Below, in pieces: positions 7,846 through 17,471 of a stretch of DNA of 23,930 nt. The position numbers and the translations under genes are program-made. Below the pieces are notes generated by a model, which did not search any database, was not told where the DNA came from, and saw only the letters and a list, made by a program, of their open reading frames with translations. Source of the DNA: Pigoraptor vietnamica (lineage: Eukaryota > Opisthokonta > Filasterea); NCBI GenBank assembly GCA_943704525.1, contig CALSCQ010002434.1, positions 1-23,930 on the forward strand. The letters run 5' to 3'. Numbering within the stretch: the first letter of the stretch is position 1; every line of letters starts with the position of its first letter.

Positions 7846-10800
7846 ATGGCGTCGACGTCGTTTGTTCCCACGAATTTCTTTCCCCCGCGGCAGCTGAACC
7901 GACACGGCGGCCGCGGTGAGTGCATCTGCCTTGCGAGTGTCTTGCTGGGCAGCTGTCCTTTCTGCTGCGCTGACGTGTGTTGCGAATAGGGGGCGGTATG
8001 TGGGCACGGACGTCCACTGCGACGTCAACAACGACGCCGTTTTCGGTGCATCGGCACATGAAAGAGCGGCAAAAGTTTGAGGCCTCTCTTGGCCGTCGCC
8101 CTCCCGAAAAGCTGTCTGTGGATGCCGGCGCGAAGAGCGAAACGGACACGCACAAGGGGTCGTCGGCGGTGTCCACTGTCGGCGACAACGATCGCGGCGT
8201 CTCGTGGCTGTTGGACGGCTACTACATGGTGCGTGGAACAGGCGTATTCGTGCGCTGTGTTTGTGTTTGTAAACAACGAAACATTGCCGCGTTGTTTGGA
8301 GATGCCGCTGCTGAGTATTGGGCCGTCCGCAGCTGCGCGCGTGCCATGTCGCGGACCCGGACGACGCGTACCGGTGCAAGATCAACGGGCGCAATCTGCG
8401 CGCGGTGGTGGAGGAGGACCTGCAGCACTTTCGGAACCTGACCATGCTCGAGGCGAACGAGAACACGCTGCAGTTGGGCCCGCTCGGCGCGCTCCCGAAC
8501 GTCGAGGTGATGCGGCTCGCCTTCAACGAAATACGCGACGTCGTGATAGCGCAGGGCGCATTTGCGCGGCTGGAGGTGCGTGGCGTTGCTGTCTGCGTGT
8601 GCGGAACGGGCATTCGCGGACCGCGTGCTGTTTGTGCGCATTTGCGATCCATTCCTTGTGTTGTCCCCCTTTTCCTTCTTCATTTTTCCCCCCTTTTGTT
8701 TCTTGAACAACTCACGTTCACCCACACTGTCCTCGGCAGTCGCTCGACCTCTCCTTCAATCGGCTGTCGCTCGATGCTGTTCTCGCGCTGTCCGAACTGC
8801 CGCGCCTGGAGACGCTCGACCTCACCGGAAACGGCCTCTCGTCATTTCCCGCGTACAAGCAGAGCGTCGTGTTCTTCCCGCGCCTCGCAAACCTTACCTT
8901 GGACCGCAATGCGCTATCAGAAGACGAGATGTTTGCCACACTCGCGCCGCTGCCGAGCCTAAATCGCCTGAGCGCACGCCACAACCGCATCGCTCGCGTG
9001 CCGCCCGCCGACACGGCGCGCCGCCTGCCGTGGTTCAACGCGCTCCAGTCGCTGGACGTCGCGCACAACGCCATCGCGACCGAGGACGACCTCGTGGGCG
9101 TGACGACATGGCCGGCCGTGCGGGAGCTCGTGTGCTGGGGGAACCCGCTCGCCCTCGCGCTGAAGGTCGGGTACGGGCTGATGGTTGCGCTGGTGGAAGA
9201 CCGCGGCATGAACGTGGTGAAGCAGGAGCCGGACGGCAGCGGACGCACGCGCGTGCACCTCGCGGCGCATGAGGTACTGCGTGTGAAGGAGGATCCCCTG
9301 CCGCCTATAGTGCGCGGGCAGCTGCAGATCACGTTTCCCTCCAAGGTGCGTCGAGTGGTCGCTAGCTGCGATGACCGCTGCGCAGACCGAGTTCTGTGTT
9401 ATTTGCTGTTGCGTCTGCTTGGGATTCGACATTGATGGCAGCACTGGTCCTTGACGCTGCGTGGCTCGTTTCTCCATTGTTGTGTGCGTGTGTGTGCTGA
9501 TGTGTCTGCGTGCGCACGTGCGCAGGAGGAGTCGTCGAGCAGCGAGTCGGAATCGTCGTCGGAAAGCGAGGAGGAAGAGGCGTCGAGCGAATCCGACGGG
9601 TCGGACTCTGATTCCGACGACAGCAAGAGCTCGTCCGACGAGTCCGAGTCGGAGGACAGCAATTCCGACAGCTCGGAAAAGCGCTCGAAGGCGAAGCGGA
9701 AGAAGCGCAGCGCCAAGGACAAGGGCAAAGAGAGTGACGCGAAGGAGGCGAAAACCAGCAAGGAAACCAAGGGGACTGACGAGCGAAAAGGGGGCGACGC
9801 CCCGCCTGCACCATCATCCGGGGGTTTCTTCATGACGCAGGCCGACGAGCCCGCAGGCGCCCCTACGGCTCCGTCGGGTGTGCAGCCCGTTACTGCCGAG
9901 GCGCTTTCTCTGCTCGAGGCGGCGGCGGTCGCGCCGAAGCCGGTGGCCGCCGTGGTGCCGCGGCGGTATCGAGGGTACGAGGCGCTGCTGTCGATGGACC
10001 CGGAGGAGGGCGACCCGCCGGCGGTGGACTTGCCAAGCGACACGCGCGGGGCTGTGCAGGCGCTGCGCTATGCCCTTGCGCGCCCGCTCGTATTTTCGGA
10101 CAAGCCGTCGCTGGCAGGGTACAAGCGTCGCAATCAACTCAAGCGGCAGATGCAGGACTCGCTGGCATCCCGCACGGCCGCGAAGGCGCTCAGCAAGACG
10201 CGCGCGCAGGTGGCCGCGGCGAACCGGCAAGCGTCGCAGGGACAGCTACCGCCCCCACGGCGCGCGTCGCTCGCGCTGACGGTTGTTGCACCAGACAGGC
10301 GTGCCTCTCAGCTACCAGGGGACCGTCGTGCGTCGCAACTACCGGGCGACCGTCGTGCCTCCCAATTGCCCGGCGATAGGCGCGCGTCCCAATTGCCTGG
10401 CGACAGGCGCGCGTCCCAATTGCCTGGCGACAGGCGCGCGCCCCAATTACCCGGCGATAGGCGCGCTTCTCAACTGCCGCCGCCGGCGGGTGCGAGGCGA
10501 ACGTCGCAATTGCCCACGGGCGACCGCAGGGGGTCGCAACTTCCGCCGCCCGCCAACCGCCGCACGTCGCAAGCACCGGCCACTGGGGACAGGCGGGGAT
10601 CCCAGCTGCCCCCGAACCGGCGCACGTCGCAGGTCCCTTCGGCAGCCGACCGTCGCGCATCGGTGGCACCACAGACGCCCTTGAGCGCTCTCTCGGCACC
10701 GCTATCGCAGACTGGCGCGACGTCCACGCAGATTGTTGTGCACGCTCTCGCCTCGACGCTCGCGGAGCTGGCGACGGCACCCGGCTACCGCGCGCCGTAT

Positions 10801-11579
10801 AAGGAGAGCGCGCTGCAGCGGGCGCGTCGGAAGATGGCCGCCACGCGAGTAACGGGCGCGAAGAAGTCGGTGACAGTGGAAATGGTCGTCGAGGCCATGA
10901 GGGAGCGACCGGCGGTTGAGGAGGACAGTCTCGGTGAGTGCTGCATTGCTTGTGCCGGTTGTTCGGTGCTCGGCCGTGCACTGCTCTATTTCTTACCTGT
11001 GTTGCATATCGTGATTCCCTCGTTTGCGATGATGCGTAGACGCTAGTCAGCATGTACCTTTTACCTTGTAAGCGGCACACTCACGAGATCTCGTCCTCGC
11101 ACGCAGCCACTGTCCTCGCGCAACCCGCCGTCGTGGCACCGAAGCTCTCTCGCGGGGCGGAGCGTCTGCTGCAGAAGGCGCAGGCCGAATTCGACCGCGT
11201 GCGCGCGTCCACCATCGGCGCCGCCGAGCAGAAGGCGATGCTCGGGGACATGTCCAACTCGCCTGAGCTGGCCAGTCTCATCGCATCGCGCGCTGCGAGC
11301 GTCTCGTCAATGAGGCGCATGTCGGCGGTGCTTGGGCAAACGGCGTCGCAGACGTCGTCCGCCGCGTCGCCGTCTCCTGTGCCCCCGATGGGCTCGCCCC
11401 CGCCGCGCGGTCTCACGGCGCTCATGGAAGACGACGACGCACCGGGTGTGTCGCCGGACCGACGCGTGCTGAGCGTCGAATCGCGCGCGCAGTCACGTGG
11501 GCAGTCGCGCAGCCCTTCGCGCTCGAACAGCATCGCGACTGACTTGCGACCGTTGTCGCGCCAGTTCTCGTCGCACTAA
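7846..11579 (+). CDS. XRRA1: XRRA1-like leucine-rich-repeat protein
   Basis: This is an orthologue of X-ray radiation resistance-associated protein 1; its biochemical role is not settled. Six exons (7846-7915, 7990-8228, 8333-8575, 8740-9345, 9526-10933, 11107-11579) give about 1,012 residues. Exon 6 could instead begin at 11047, which keeps the frame and adds 20 residues. The leucine-rich repeats (about residues 115-330) align with human XRRA1: YRCKINGRNL, MLEANENTLQLGPL, VMRLAFNEI, SLDLSFNRLSLDAV, TLDLTGNGLSSFP and HNAIATEDDL ending in CWGNPL. The XRRA1 C-terminal part is also present: PRRYRGYEALLSMDPEEGD near residue 530, then a helical ALRYALARPLVFSDKPSL segment, and RGAERLLQKAQAEFDRVR in exon 6. 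Lineage-specific additions are an acidic Ser/Glu tract (387-440), a tandem R-R-x-S array (636-770) and an Arg/Ser-rich C-terminus. All introns are short GT-AG. No signal peptide was seen. Confidence 0.93.
10294..10482 (+). repeat. Seven in-frame 27-bp repeats encoding DRRASQLPG
   Basis: Seven contiguous 27-bp units start at 10294, 10321, 10348, 10375, 10402, 10429 and 10456 and encode D-R-R-A-S-Q-L-P-G with little change. The fourth and fifth units are identical, so slippage is recent. The sixth reads R-R-A-P and has lost the serine. Degenerate copies (ARRTSQ, DRRGSQ, NRRTSQ, DRRASV) extend the array to about 10665. Confidence 0.95.
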
Positions 11580-12006
11580 TTAAATGTATTGACTTGATGG
11601 ATGAACGCGCCACAACCGAGCACTTTATGTTGTGTGTCGCGTGACGCGGTGGACAGGCGAAAATGGCCCAGCGGGTTATTGCGCCAGCCATTTCGGCAAG
11701 TCAAGCGACGTTTCAGAGATTCTCAGTTTTGTCACCTGGAACCGACCGGTAGGGTGTGTGGAAATTCTCAGCCACCTCGCGGTGCGCTGTTACGAATAGA
11801 GAGGGCGATTGTTATAACATTATTGTGGCCGTGGCAAACACATTGGGGCCATGAACTGAACTGGCGGATGAAGGTGTCCGTCGGATCGCGGGCCACGTTC
11901 GGGACACAGTCGCAGGGCAAATTTCGGTCAGGTGCGCTAACTGAGAAACAACACTGCGCTGCGCAGGTTTATGCTATAGAAGAGCACCAGTCTGCCAGTG
12001 ATGTCC
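11580..12006. other. Convergent intergenic spacer, XRRA1 / receptor kinase A
   Basis: Two genes converge here. An ATTAAA overlaps the XRRA1 stop codon (11579-11584), but it is probably too close to the stop to act as the poly(A) signal. The spacer is less GC-rich than the genes. No RNA gene, repeat or plausible coding frame was seen. Confidence 0.65.
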
Positions 12007-15000
12007 TCAGTCGGACTGTCCAACGGGCGGGACGCGTTGTCCTTGCACGAGACTGACGGGAGGGGCGGGCGGCGCCGGCAACCGTGCGTGCAAATCCGAA
12101 TACGATGCGATGGGCTCACTATCGTATTGCGACAGCCCCATCTCCGTGCCGGGGTAACTATCGTCACAACCCGCGGGAGTGCTCTTGGTCCGACCGTCCC
12201 ACTCCGATGCGAGCTCCACGAACACACCGAGCAGGTCCAGTATGCGCGCGAACGAGGGGCGCAGGGCGGGATCTTCGTTCCACGCGGCCACCATCAGCGC
12301 CGCCCACGGCTCTGGACAATTCGCGGGTGTCGGCGGGCGCAGGCGGTAGTGGGAAACGAGGCGGATAATGTCCTCGCGCGAGAGATCCGTGTGCGGGAGG
12401 CGCCGGCAGAGCAACTCCCACAGAATGACGCCTGCATGGGAAACAGCGACGGTCACAAACAGTGCGTAACGGCAGCAGTCAACCGCAGCGCCGCACGCTT
12501 AATAGCTCGCTGCGTGGCATCGCCAGACCATCGCAAATTCTTCTGGACCCACCGAAGCTGTAGGCGTCCGCCTTTTCGCCTTCGAATGGGACTTTGCGCA
12601 CGACCTCCGGCGCCATCCTGCGGTCCAATGGACAGGGTTGCTGGCATGAGTATATACGCCTACTCCGCAGTGGGCCAAAGAGTAAGACGATGATATTGCG
12701 CGCCATTGTGAGTGCACAAGTGCTCTCGGTTGACGCGAGCAGTCGCAACGCACCACAGCAGCGTCCCCGTGCGGCCCACGTCAAGCTTTCTTCCGCGCTT
12801 GAATTCTGCCAATCCAAAATCGCCGACCTGAACCATATTTAGAGGGTCATTTTAGATCACTTCGAGGGAATTATGCAGTGAAGGACGCTCCCCTGGCATG
12901 CGTAGATTTCGCATAAGCACGCACCTTCACGCGCATGGCTTCGTCGACAAACAAATTGAGGCTCTTGAGATCGAGGTGGTCTGTGGAAATGGATCAACAC
13001 GGCAGACAAAATGAGATCACTGCAACCCGGGGCACATGTGACGTCCCACTGGCCATCATCTTACTCACATATGGGCGGGTTGGATGCGTGCAAGTAGGCG
13101 AGCCCTCGCGCGGCATCCGTCGCTGTTGGGGTTGGGAATTGTCACCCGCACAGCCAACCCTCGCTTGCAATGTGCGCACACTTGGTTTGACGCGTGCACA
13201 GGGATTGAAACGGGTGCAATTGCGCCTATGTGTTAGCCCACTAACCCATTTCAACACGCAGACGCCAGTCCATTCCAATCTGCGGGTTGCTGTAGACGTC
13301 GTAGAGGCTGCCGCGCGCCATCAGCTCAACAACAATGGCGAGTTCGGGGTCTGCGGACGGAGAAGCCATACTCAGCATGCGGCGCACACAGGCACAGAGG
13401 TTTGAGTGTGGAACTGAAGAGCGACTACCACTCACACTGCACACTCGCGGCGAGAAGCATGACGATGTTCGGATGGCGGAGTGCGCTCATCGTACGCACC
13501 TCCTGCGCCATCACAGGGAAACAATGAACTTGAGCATTTGGAATGCGCAATCAAAGATATCTAATGTCACACCACACTCAAAGCACACACCTTCATGAAG
13601 CCGGCGACCGCGGGCTTGAATACGTCCGAGGGTATCTTCGCGGGCGGCGGCTTAGCGACAGTTAATGCCTTGCCCTTCGCGTTTCTGTCCCCTCCATCGG
13701 CGATTGGCTCGAAGAGGAGGCTGCTTGCGATGGCGTCCACGCGGCCACGCGCACCCATGCGCTTGACTGGCGCCACTTCCACGCCCTTGATGCAGAGCGT
13801 CTTGATCGCCACGTGGGACCCGCGGAAGGAGCCCTGCGGTGGTACCGTTAGTTCGCCGATGTGGGATAAAGCCGAGTGCGCAATTGACATACTCACCAGG
13901 TACACTTTGCCGTACGTTCCCTGCACCCAAGCAAACACAGATAAGTCGACGTCACAACACGCACAGACCCTGTCGGCGAAAACGATGCATGGGCACTACA
14001 TACAATGTACAGTATGGTCACAAGAGTTAAAAAGGCCAATACAAACCTGTCCGAGGAGTGTCTGGAACGAGAGCTCACGGAAATCGACCTCGTAGTTGCG
14101 CTCCTCGCGCTCGATCGCTTTCTTCTTTCGCCAGTACATGACGGCACCAAAAGCAGCGACAGCAACAACGGCCGCGGGAATGACCGCAAACACAGCCGAC
14201 GACGTGTGCGCTGCATGCCGAGGCTGTTAAAGTTACATACAAACCCCGGGTGGTCCTCCCCCTCTTTCCTTTTCTCACAAGACCATTTCCCAGGAACCCA
14301 CCTGCTGACGACAACTCCACACAAATAGGGTAGCTCGTCCCATCGATCGTTTCGGCACTTGTGTAGAAGCCCTTTCCGCATGGTAGCACAGTTGCGACGA
14401 ACGAAGCCGATATGTTCGACGTACGAAAGAACGGCGAGGCAGAGATGAGCGCCACAGTGTACGTGCCGGGATCTGCGAAGATGCGCACGGACGGGAACTG
14501 CGCGGTCGAGTGCAGGACGGCCTTCTTCGTCAGTCCCTGGAGGCGCACGCGCGGCGCCAACGCATTGCCGCGCCCGAGCGGCGACAGTGGGCGCGCCTCC
14601 ATATTGATGAGGAGCACGTGGTACGGATCGGTCGCTGTCCACTGGCCGTATGCGTCCAGTGCGACGACGCTGACGGTCGGCAAAAGCCCGCCGCTCGTAA
14701 CGACAACGGGTCCACTCGACGCAAGCGACACGCCGATAGATCGCGGCGGCGTAGCCACGGCCGACGTAAGCGCGTCCGCCGTACCCGGTCGAGAGGCAAA
14801 GGTGCAGTTCACAATGTCACGGCCGACGACAAAGTACGATTGCGTCTGCGTCGAAAAGCACGCACTTCCAAGCTTGGCTACATTGCCAACGAAGGCCGTG
14901 TCCCGCAGCTTCGCGGATGCGCCTGACGACGGGTCGAGGAGAACGGCGCCCCCTTCGCCGCCGTCCACGTCGCGCACCACGTTGGCGATGAATGCGGACG

Positions 15001-16828
15001 CGCTCACCTCGAGGCGGCCCTGCGAAGTAACCGAAACGGCGCCGCCACCAACCCCTGCGCTGTTACTCCGCAGCGTGCACTCGCTCAAATATGCCGAAGC
15101 GGAATCCGTTACGAGCAGCACACCACCACGCGAAGCGGACGGCGCGGCCGTGTTGTTCTCAAACACGCAACGAAACGCCTCGAGCACCGAGGCGGTGTCG
15201 AAAAATATGGGCGCTTTGGCGGGCCCCATCGACGTGTTGTTTACGAAACGCGAGTCGCACATACGCAGACGGCCGTCGTCCGATCCGGCGACGACTTTCA
15301 GGCCGACATGGTCGCGAATTACAGTCTGAGTGACGTTCACTTCGGCCCACGCCTGGATGGCGGCGACCGAGCCCGAATTGCGCGCGATGAGGCTGCGCTC
15401 GACAGTCAAGCGCCCGCCGCCCTCAGCGTGGATGCATCCACCATAGTATGTCGCGGCGAGGTTGTCCGTACATTCCGAGTCCGCGAACAGGACGTGCGCA
15501 CTCCCACGAGCGCCGAAGCCCCCGCCTGACTCATACCCGGTGTTGCCGGTCACCACGCACCCGCGCACCACCACGGTCGCCGCCAGCGTCGCAAACAGGC
15601 AGCCCCCAGTGAACCCCGCGTAATTCCCACGGCACACGCAGTCCGTCACTGAGACATTCGACGCTGCGCCTGTCACATACAGGGCTCCCCCAAAGTCGAG
15701 CACTTTCGAGTCCTCGAGAACGCTCCCGTGCAAGGCGACCCGCCCTGCGTCCTGCAAGGACAACGCACCGCCCCAGCCAGCCGTCGCCGAATTCGCCGTC
15801 AAATTCGTACGCTCCACCGACACAAACGCGGACAGGAGCGCATACACACCACCGCCGGCGTCAACCGCCGTGTTGCCGTCGATGCCTGATTGGTCGACGG
15901 CGAAATGTCCGTCAGAGGTGACGGACGCGCACCCGCCGGTCTGTTTCGCGGAATTGCGCGCGCAACGGGACGCGAACACGTCGGCGCGGCTGTACCCCGA
16001 CACAGCCATCGCACCGCCGCTGAGGGCTGCGTTTCCTGTGAAGTCGCATTGCGACAGCGACACGGACCCTCCGCCGCTAACGGCCAGCGCACCGCCCGTC
16101 GCCGCCGTGTTGTTCTCAAAGTGTGAGTCGGTCACAGTGCCCTCCGCTCCGCCCGAGAGGACCACTGCGCCACCCGCGTCCACCGCAGCGTTCCCACTGA
16201 ACACGCATGCCTCCAGGGTCACCGACGCAGACGCACCCGTCACGTGCACACCGCCGCCGTTGTTCGTTGCGCTGTTGTTGCTGAATGCGCATCCAGTGCA
16301 TCTAAAGTGCGCATCGCTCACTCGAACCGCACCCCCCTTCGCAGCGCCCGCGTTACCCACAAACAACGACCCCACCGCCGTCGCATTCGCTCCGCCCGAC
16401 ACGCACAGCGCCGAGCCAGCGCAGTTCGAGAAGGTCAGATTCGTAAAAACCACGACGACAGACGCACCGCCGGAGATGTCGAGTCCCGCACCCGCAGCGC
16501 CATTTGCGCACGCAACAGTTGCACTTCCGTCGCCAGCACTGGCGAGTGAGAGCGCAAAAGTCACTGCCACACCCGCATCGAGCACGTGCACACCCGCATG
16601 CAGCACAATAGTGGGTGCGCTAGAACCGCCGGTGACCTGCGCCGCAGCGACGGCCGCAGCGAGGGACGCGAGGGGATGCGTTGCGTTGCCGCGACCGTCC
16701 GCGTCCACACCGCCCGAAGAGGGTGTGGCCACGTGGAGCACCTGTGCACGCACGATAAAGACGGTGTGCGCCCAAACTGACAGCGCGATTGCAATGGCGG
16801 CAGACCGAGTCACGTGACGTGTCGCCAT
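12007..16828 (-). CDS. Receptor kinase A: Pmp-like beta-helix ectodomain, TM, non-RD TKL kinase
   Basis: Eleven exons give about 1,267 residues: 16828-14302, 14210-14047, 13920-13897, 13833-13591, 13502-13436, 13350-13246, 13122-13069, 12980-12925, 12827-12754, 12617-12553 and 12431-12007. A signal peptide ends near VRAQVLHV. About 600 residues of right-handed beta-helix follow, with repeated GGAV/GGAL/GGAM and FxxN (FSNNS, FSGNA, FENNT, FTGNA) as in chlamydial Pmp proteins. A beta-sandwich-like segment (VSVVALDAYGQW), a Cys-containing stalk, one membrane helix (VIPAAVVAVAAFGAVMYW) and a basic stop-transfer KKK come next. The kinase has GQGTYGKVYLG, VAIK (K916), alpha-C Glu987, HLDLKSLN (D1065), DFG (1083) and MAPEV; catalytic residues are intact but HRD Arg is Leu. 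An upstream in-frame ATG at 16864 is less likely because 16828 starts the signal peptide. A Pro-rich tail with two Tyr (DSYPG, SQYDS) ends the protein. Confidence 0.9.
16083..16744 (-). repeat. Inverted-repeat arm 1 (662 bp), N-terminal ectodomain
   Basis: Read on the minus strand, this block matches 17550-18211 over exactly 662 bp without an insertion or deletion; about 11 of 220 encoded residues differ. It starts at the CAG/CAA codon after the signal peptide and ends at GGTGCGCTGGC, after which the two genes diverge sharply. The arms are separated by 805 bp. Confidence 0.92.
16809..16818. promoter_or_regulatory. GTCACGTGAC palindrome inside kinase A signal-peptide codons
   Basis: This perfect 10-bp E-box palindrome lies about 10 bp downstream of the presumed ATG at 16828, where it encodes R-H-V-T. 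The identical sequence flanks the start of kinase B at 17448-17457, so the two boxes mark both ends of the shared promoter. Confidence 0.45.
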
Positions 16829-17006
16829 TTCCGTTGGCCGGCAGTGGGCTGGCGGCAACGTCACTGAATATCACAGCGCTCAGCGAACGTAGCTGTGGGA
16901 CTTCGAGTAAAGTGGGGTGCGTGTGTGTTGTGCCCGCTCGACGCAGAGCAACTGCGAGCAACCCGGCTATGTGGCGGCGCGTCAACTTCGGCTGCGGTTA
17001 CCCCAC

Positions 17007-17024
17007 TGGACAACGTATTGTCCA
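17007..17024. promoter_or_regulatory. 7-bp dyad with CCAAT box
   Basis: TGGACAA and TTGTCCA form perfect arms around CGTA. The right arm runs into CCAATCA. The site is near the middle of the divergent promoter and is a candidate binding site for a dimeric factor plus NF-Y. Confidence 0.4.
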
Positions 17025-17242
17025 ATCAGAGCACACCAGGTGGCTAAAAATTGCATGCCCCCACCCGTTCCCCGGCATGTTCGTGTCCGAGTTGACGACT
17101 TCTCGAGTTCCAGAGTGGCTGCTGCCCCGGCGTGCGACCATGTGCGCGTGTCGCATCCGGGCAGTCGCGTATGCGCCGGTTGCAGTCGACCTCTGTATCC
17201 ACCGTGGGCTCGGTGCGCCGGCTCCCGGCCGACCGCCGCCGT

Positions 17243-17286
17243 CCGGCGGCCGGCGACGCCGGCGCCGCCGATCCGCCGGCCGCCGG
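17243..17286. repeat. Perfect 13-bp GC inverted repeat (hairpin)
   Basis: CCGGCGGCCGGCG at 17243-17255 is exactly reverse-complementary to CGCCGGCCGCCGG at 17274-17286, with an 18-nt loop that is itself GC-rich. It lies in non-coding DNA between the divergent kinases, and such a stem would be very stable in DNA or RNA. Confidence 0.85.
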
Positions 17287-17447
17287 CTGGCGGCGGGGGC
17301 CGTGCTCAGCCGAGCCCGCAGCCCGTGGGCGGCACTGGCAGCGAAGAAGTGACCGTGCTGGCAGCGAACGCGGTGCGCCCTGCTTATAACAACAGGTGGC
17401 ATACGCGAGAGTGATTCGGCCTGCTCAGAGTGCCCCGCGCGCCAACT

Positions 17448-17457
17448 GTCACGTGAC
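17448..17457. promoter_or_regulatory. GTCACGTGAC palindrome 14 bp upstream of kinase B ATG
   Basis: This perfect 10-bp E-box palindrome is placed where a core-promoter or 5'-leader element would be. The same 10-mer also occurs at 855-864, 6275-6284 and 16809-16818. Confidence 0.5.
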
Positions 17458-17471
17458 CCGCACGTTGTAAA

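Larger units (their letters stand above)
16829..17471. promoter_or_regulatory. Bidirectional promoter region of the receptor-kinase pair
   Basis: This 643-bp gap separates the two divergent kinase start codons. It contains a dyad TGGACAA-CGTA-TTGTCCA (17007-17024) whose right arm overlaps a CCAAT box (17022-17026), a very GC-rich hairpin (17243-17286) and a GTCACGTGAC palindrome 14 bp before the plus-strand ATG. A matching palindrome lies just inside the minus-strand coding start (16809-16818). Long open frames here on both strands are GC-driven and lack support. Confidence 0.6.

Noticed and set aside
10240-10680. RRxS array considered as a CRISPR or other DNA-level repeat array
   Set aside because: Units are directly adjacent, have no spacers, keep the reading frame and lie inside an exon of XRRA1.
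11580-12006. Search for tRNA or other RNA genes in the convergent spacers
   Set aside because: No cloverleaf, A-box/B-box pair or strong secondary structure was found by eye.
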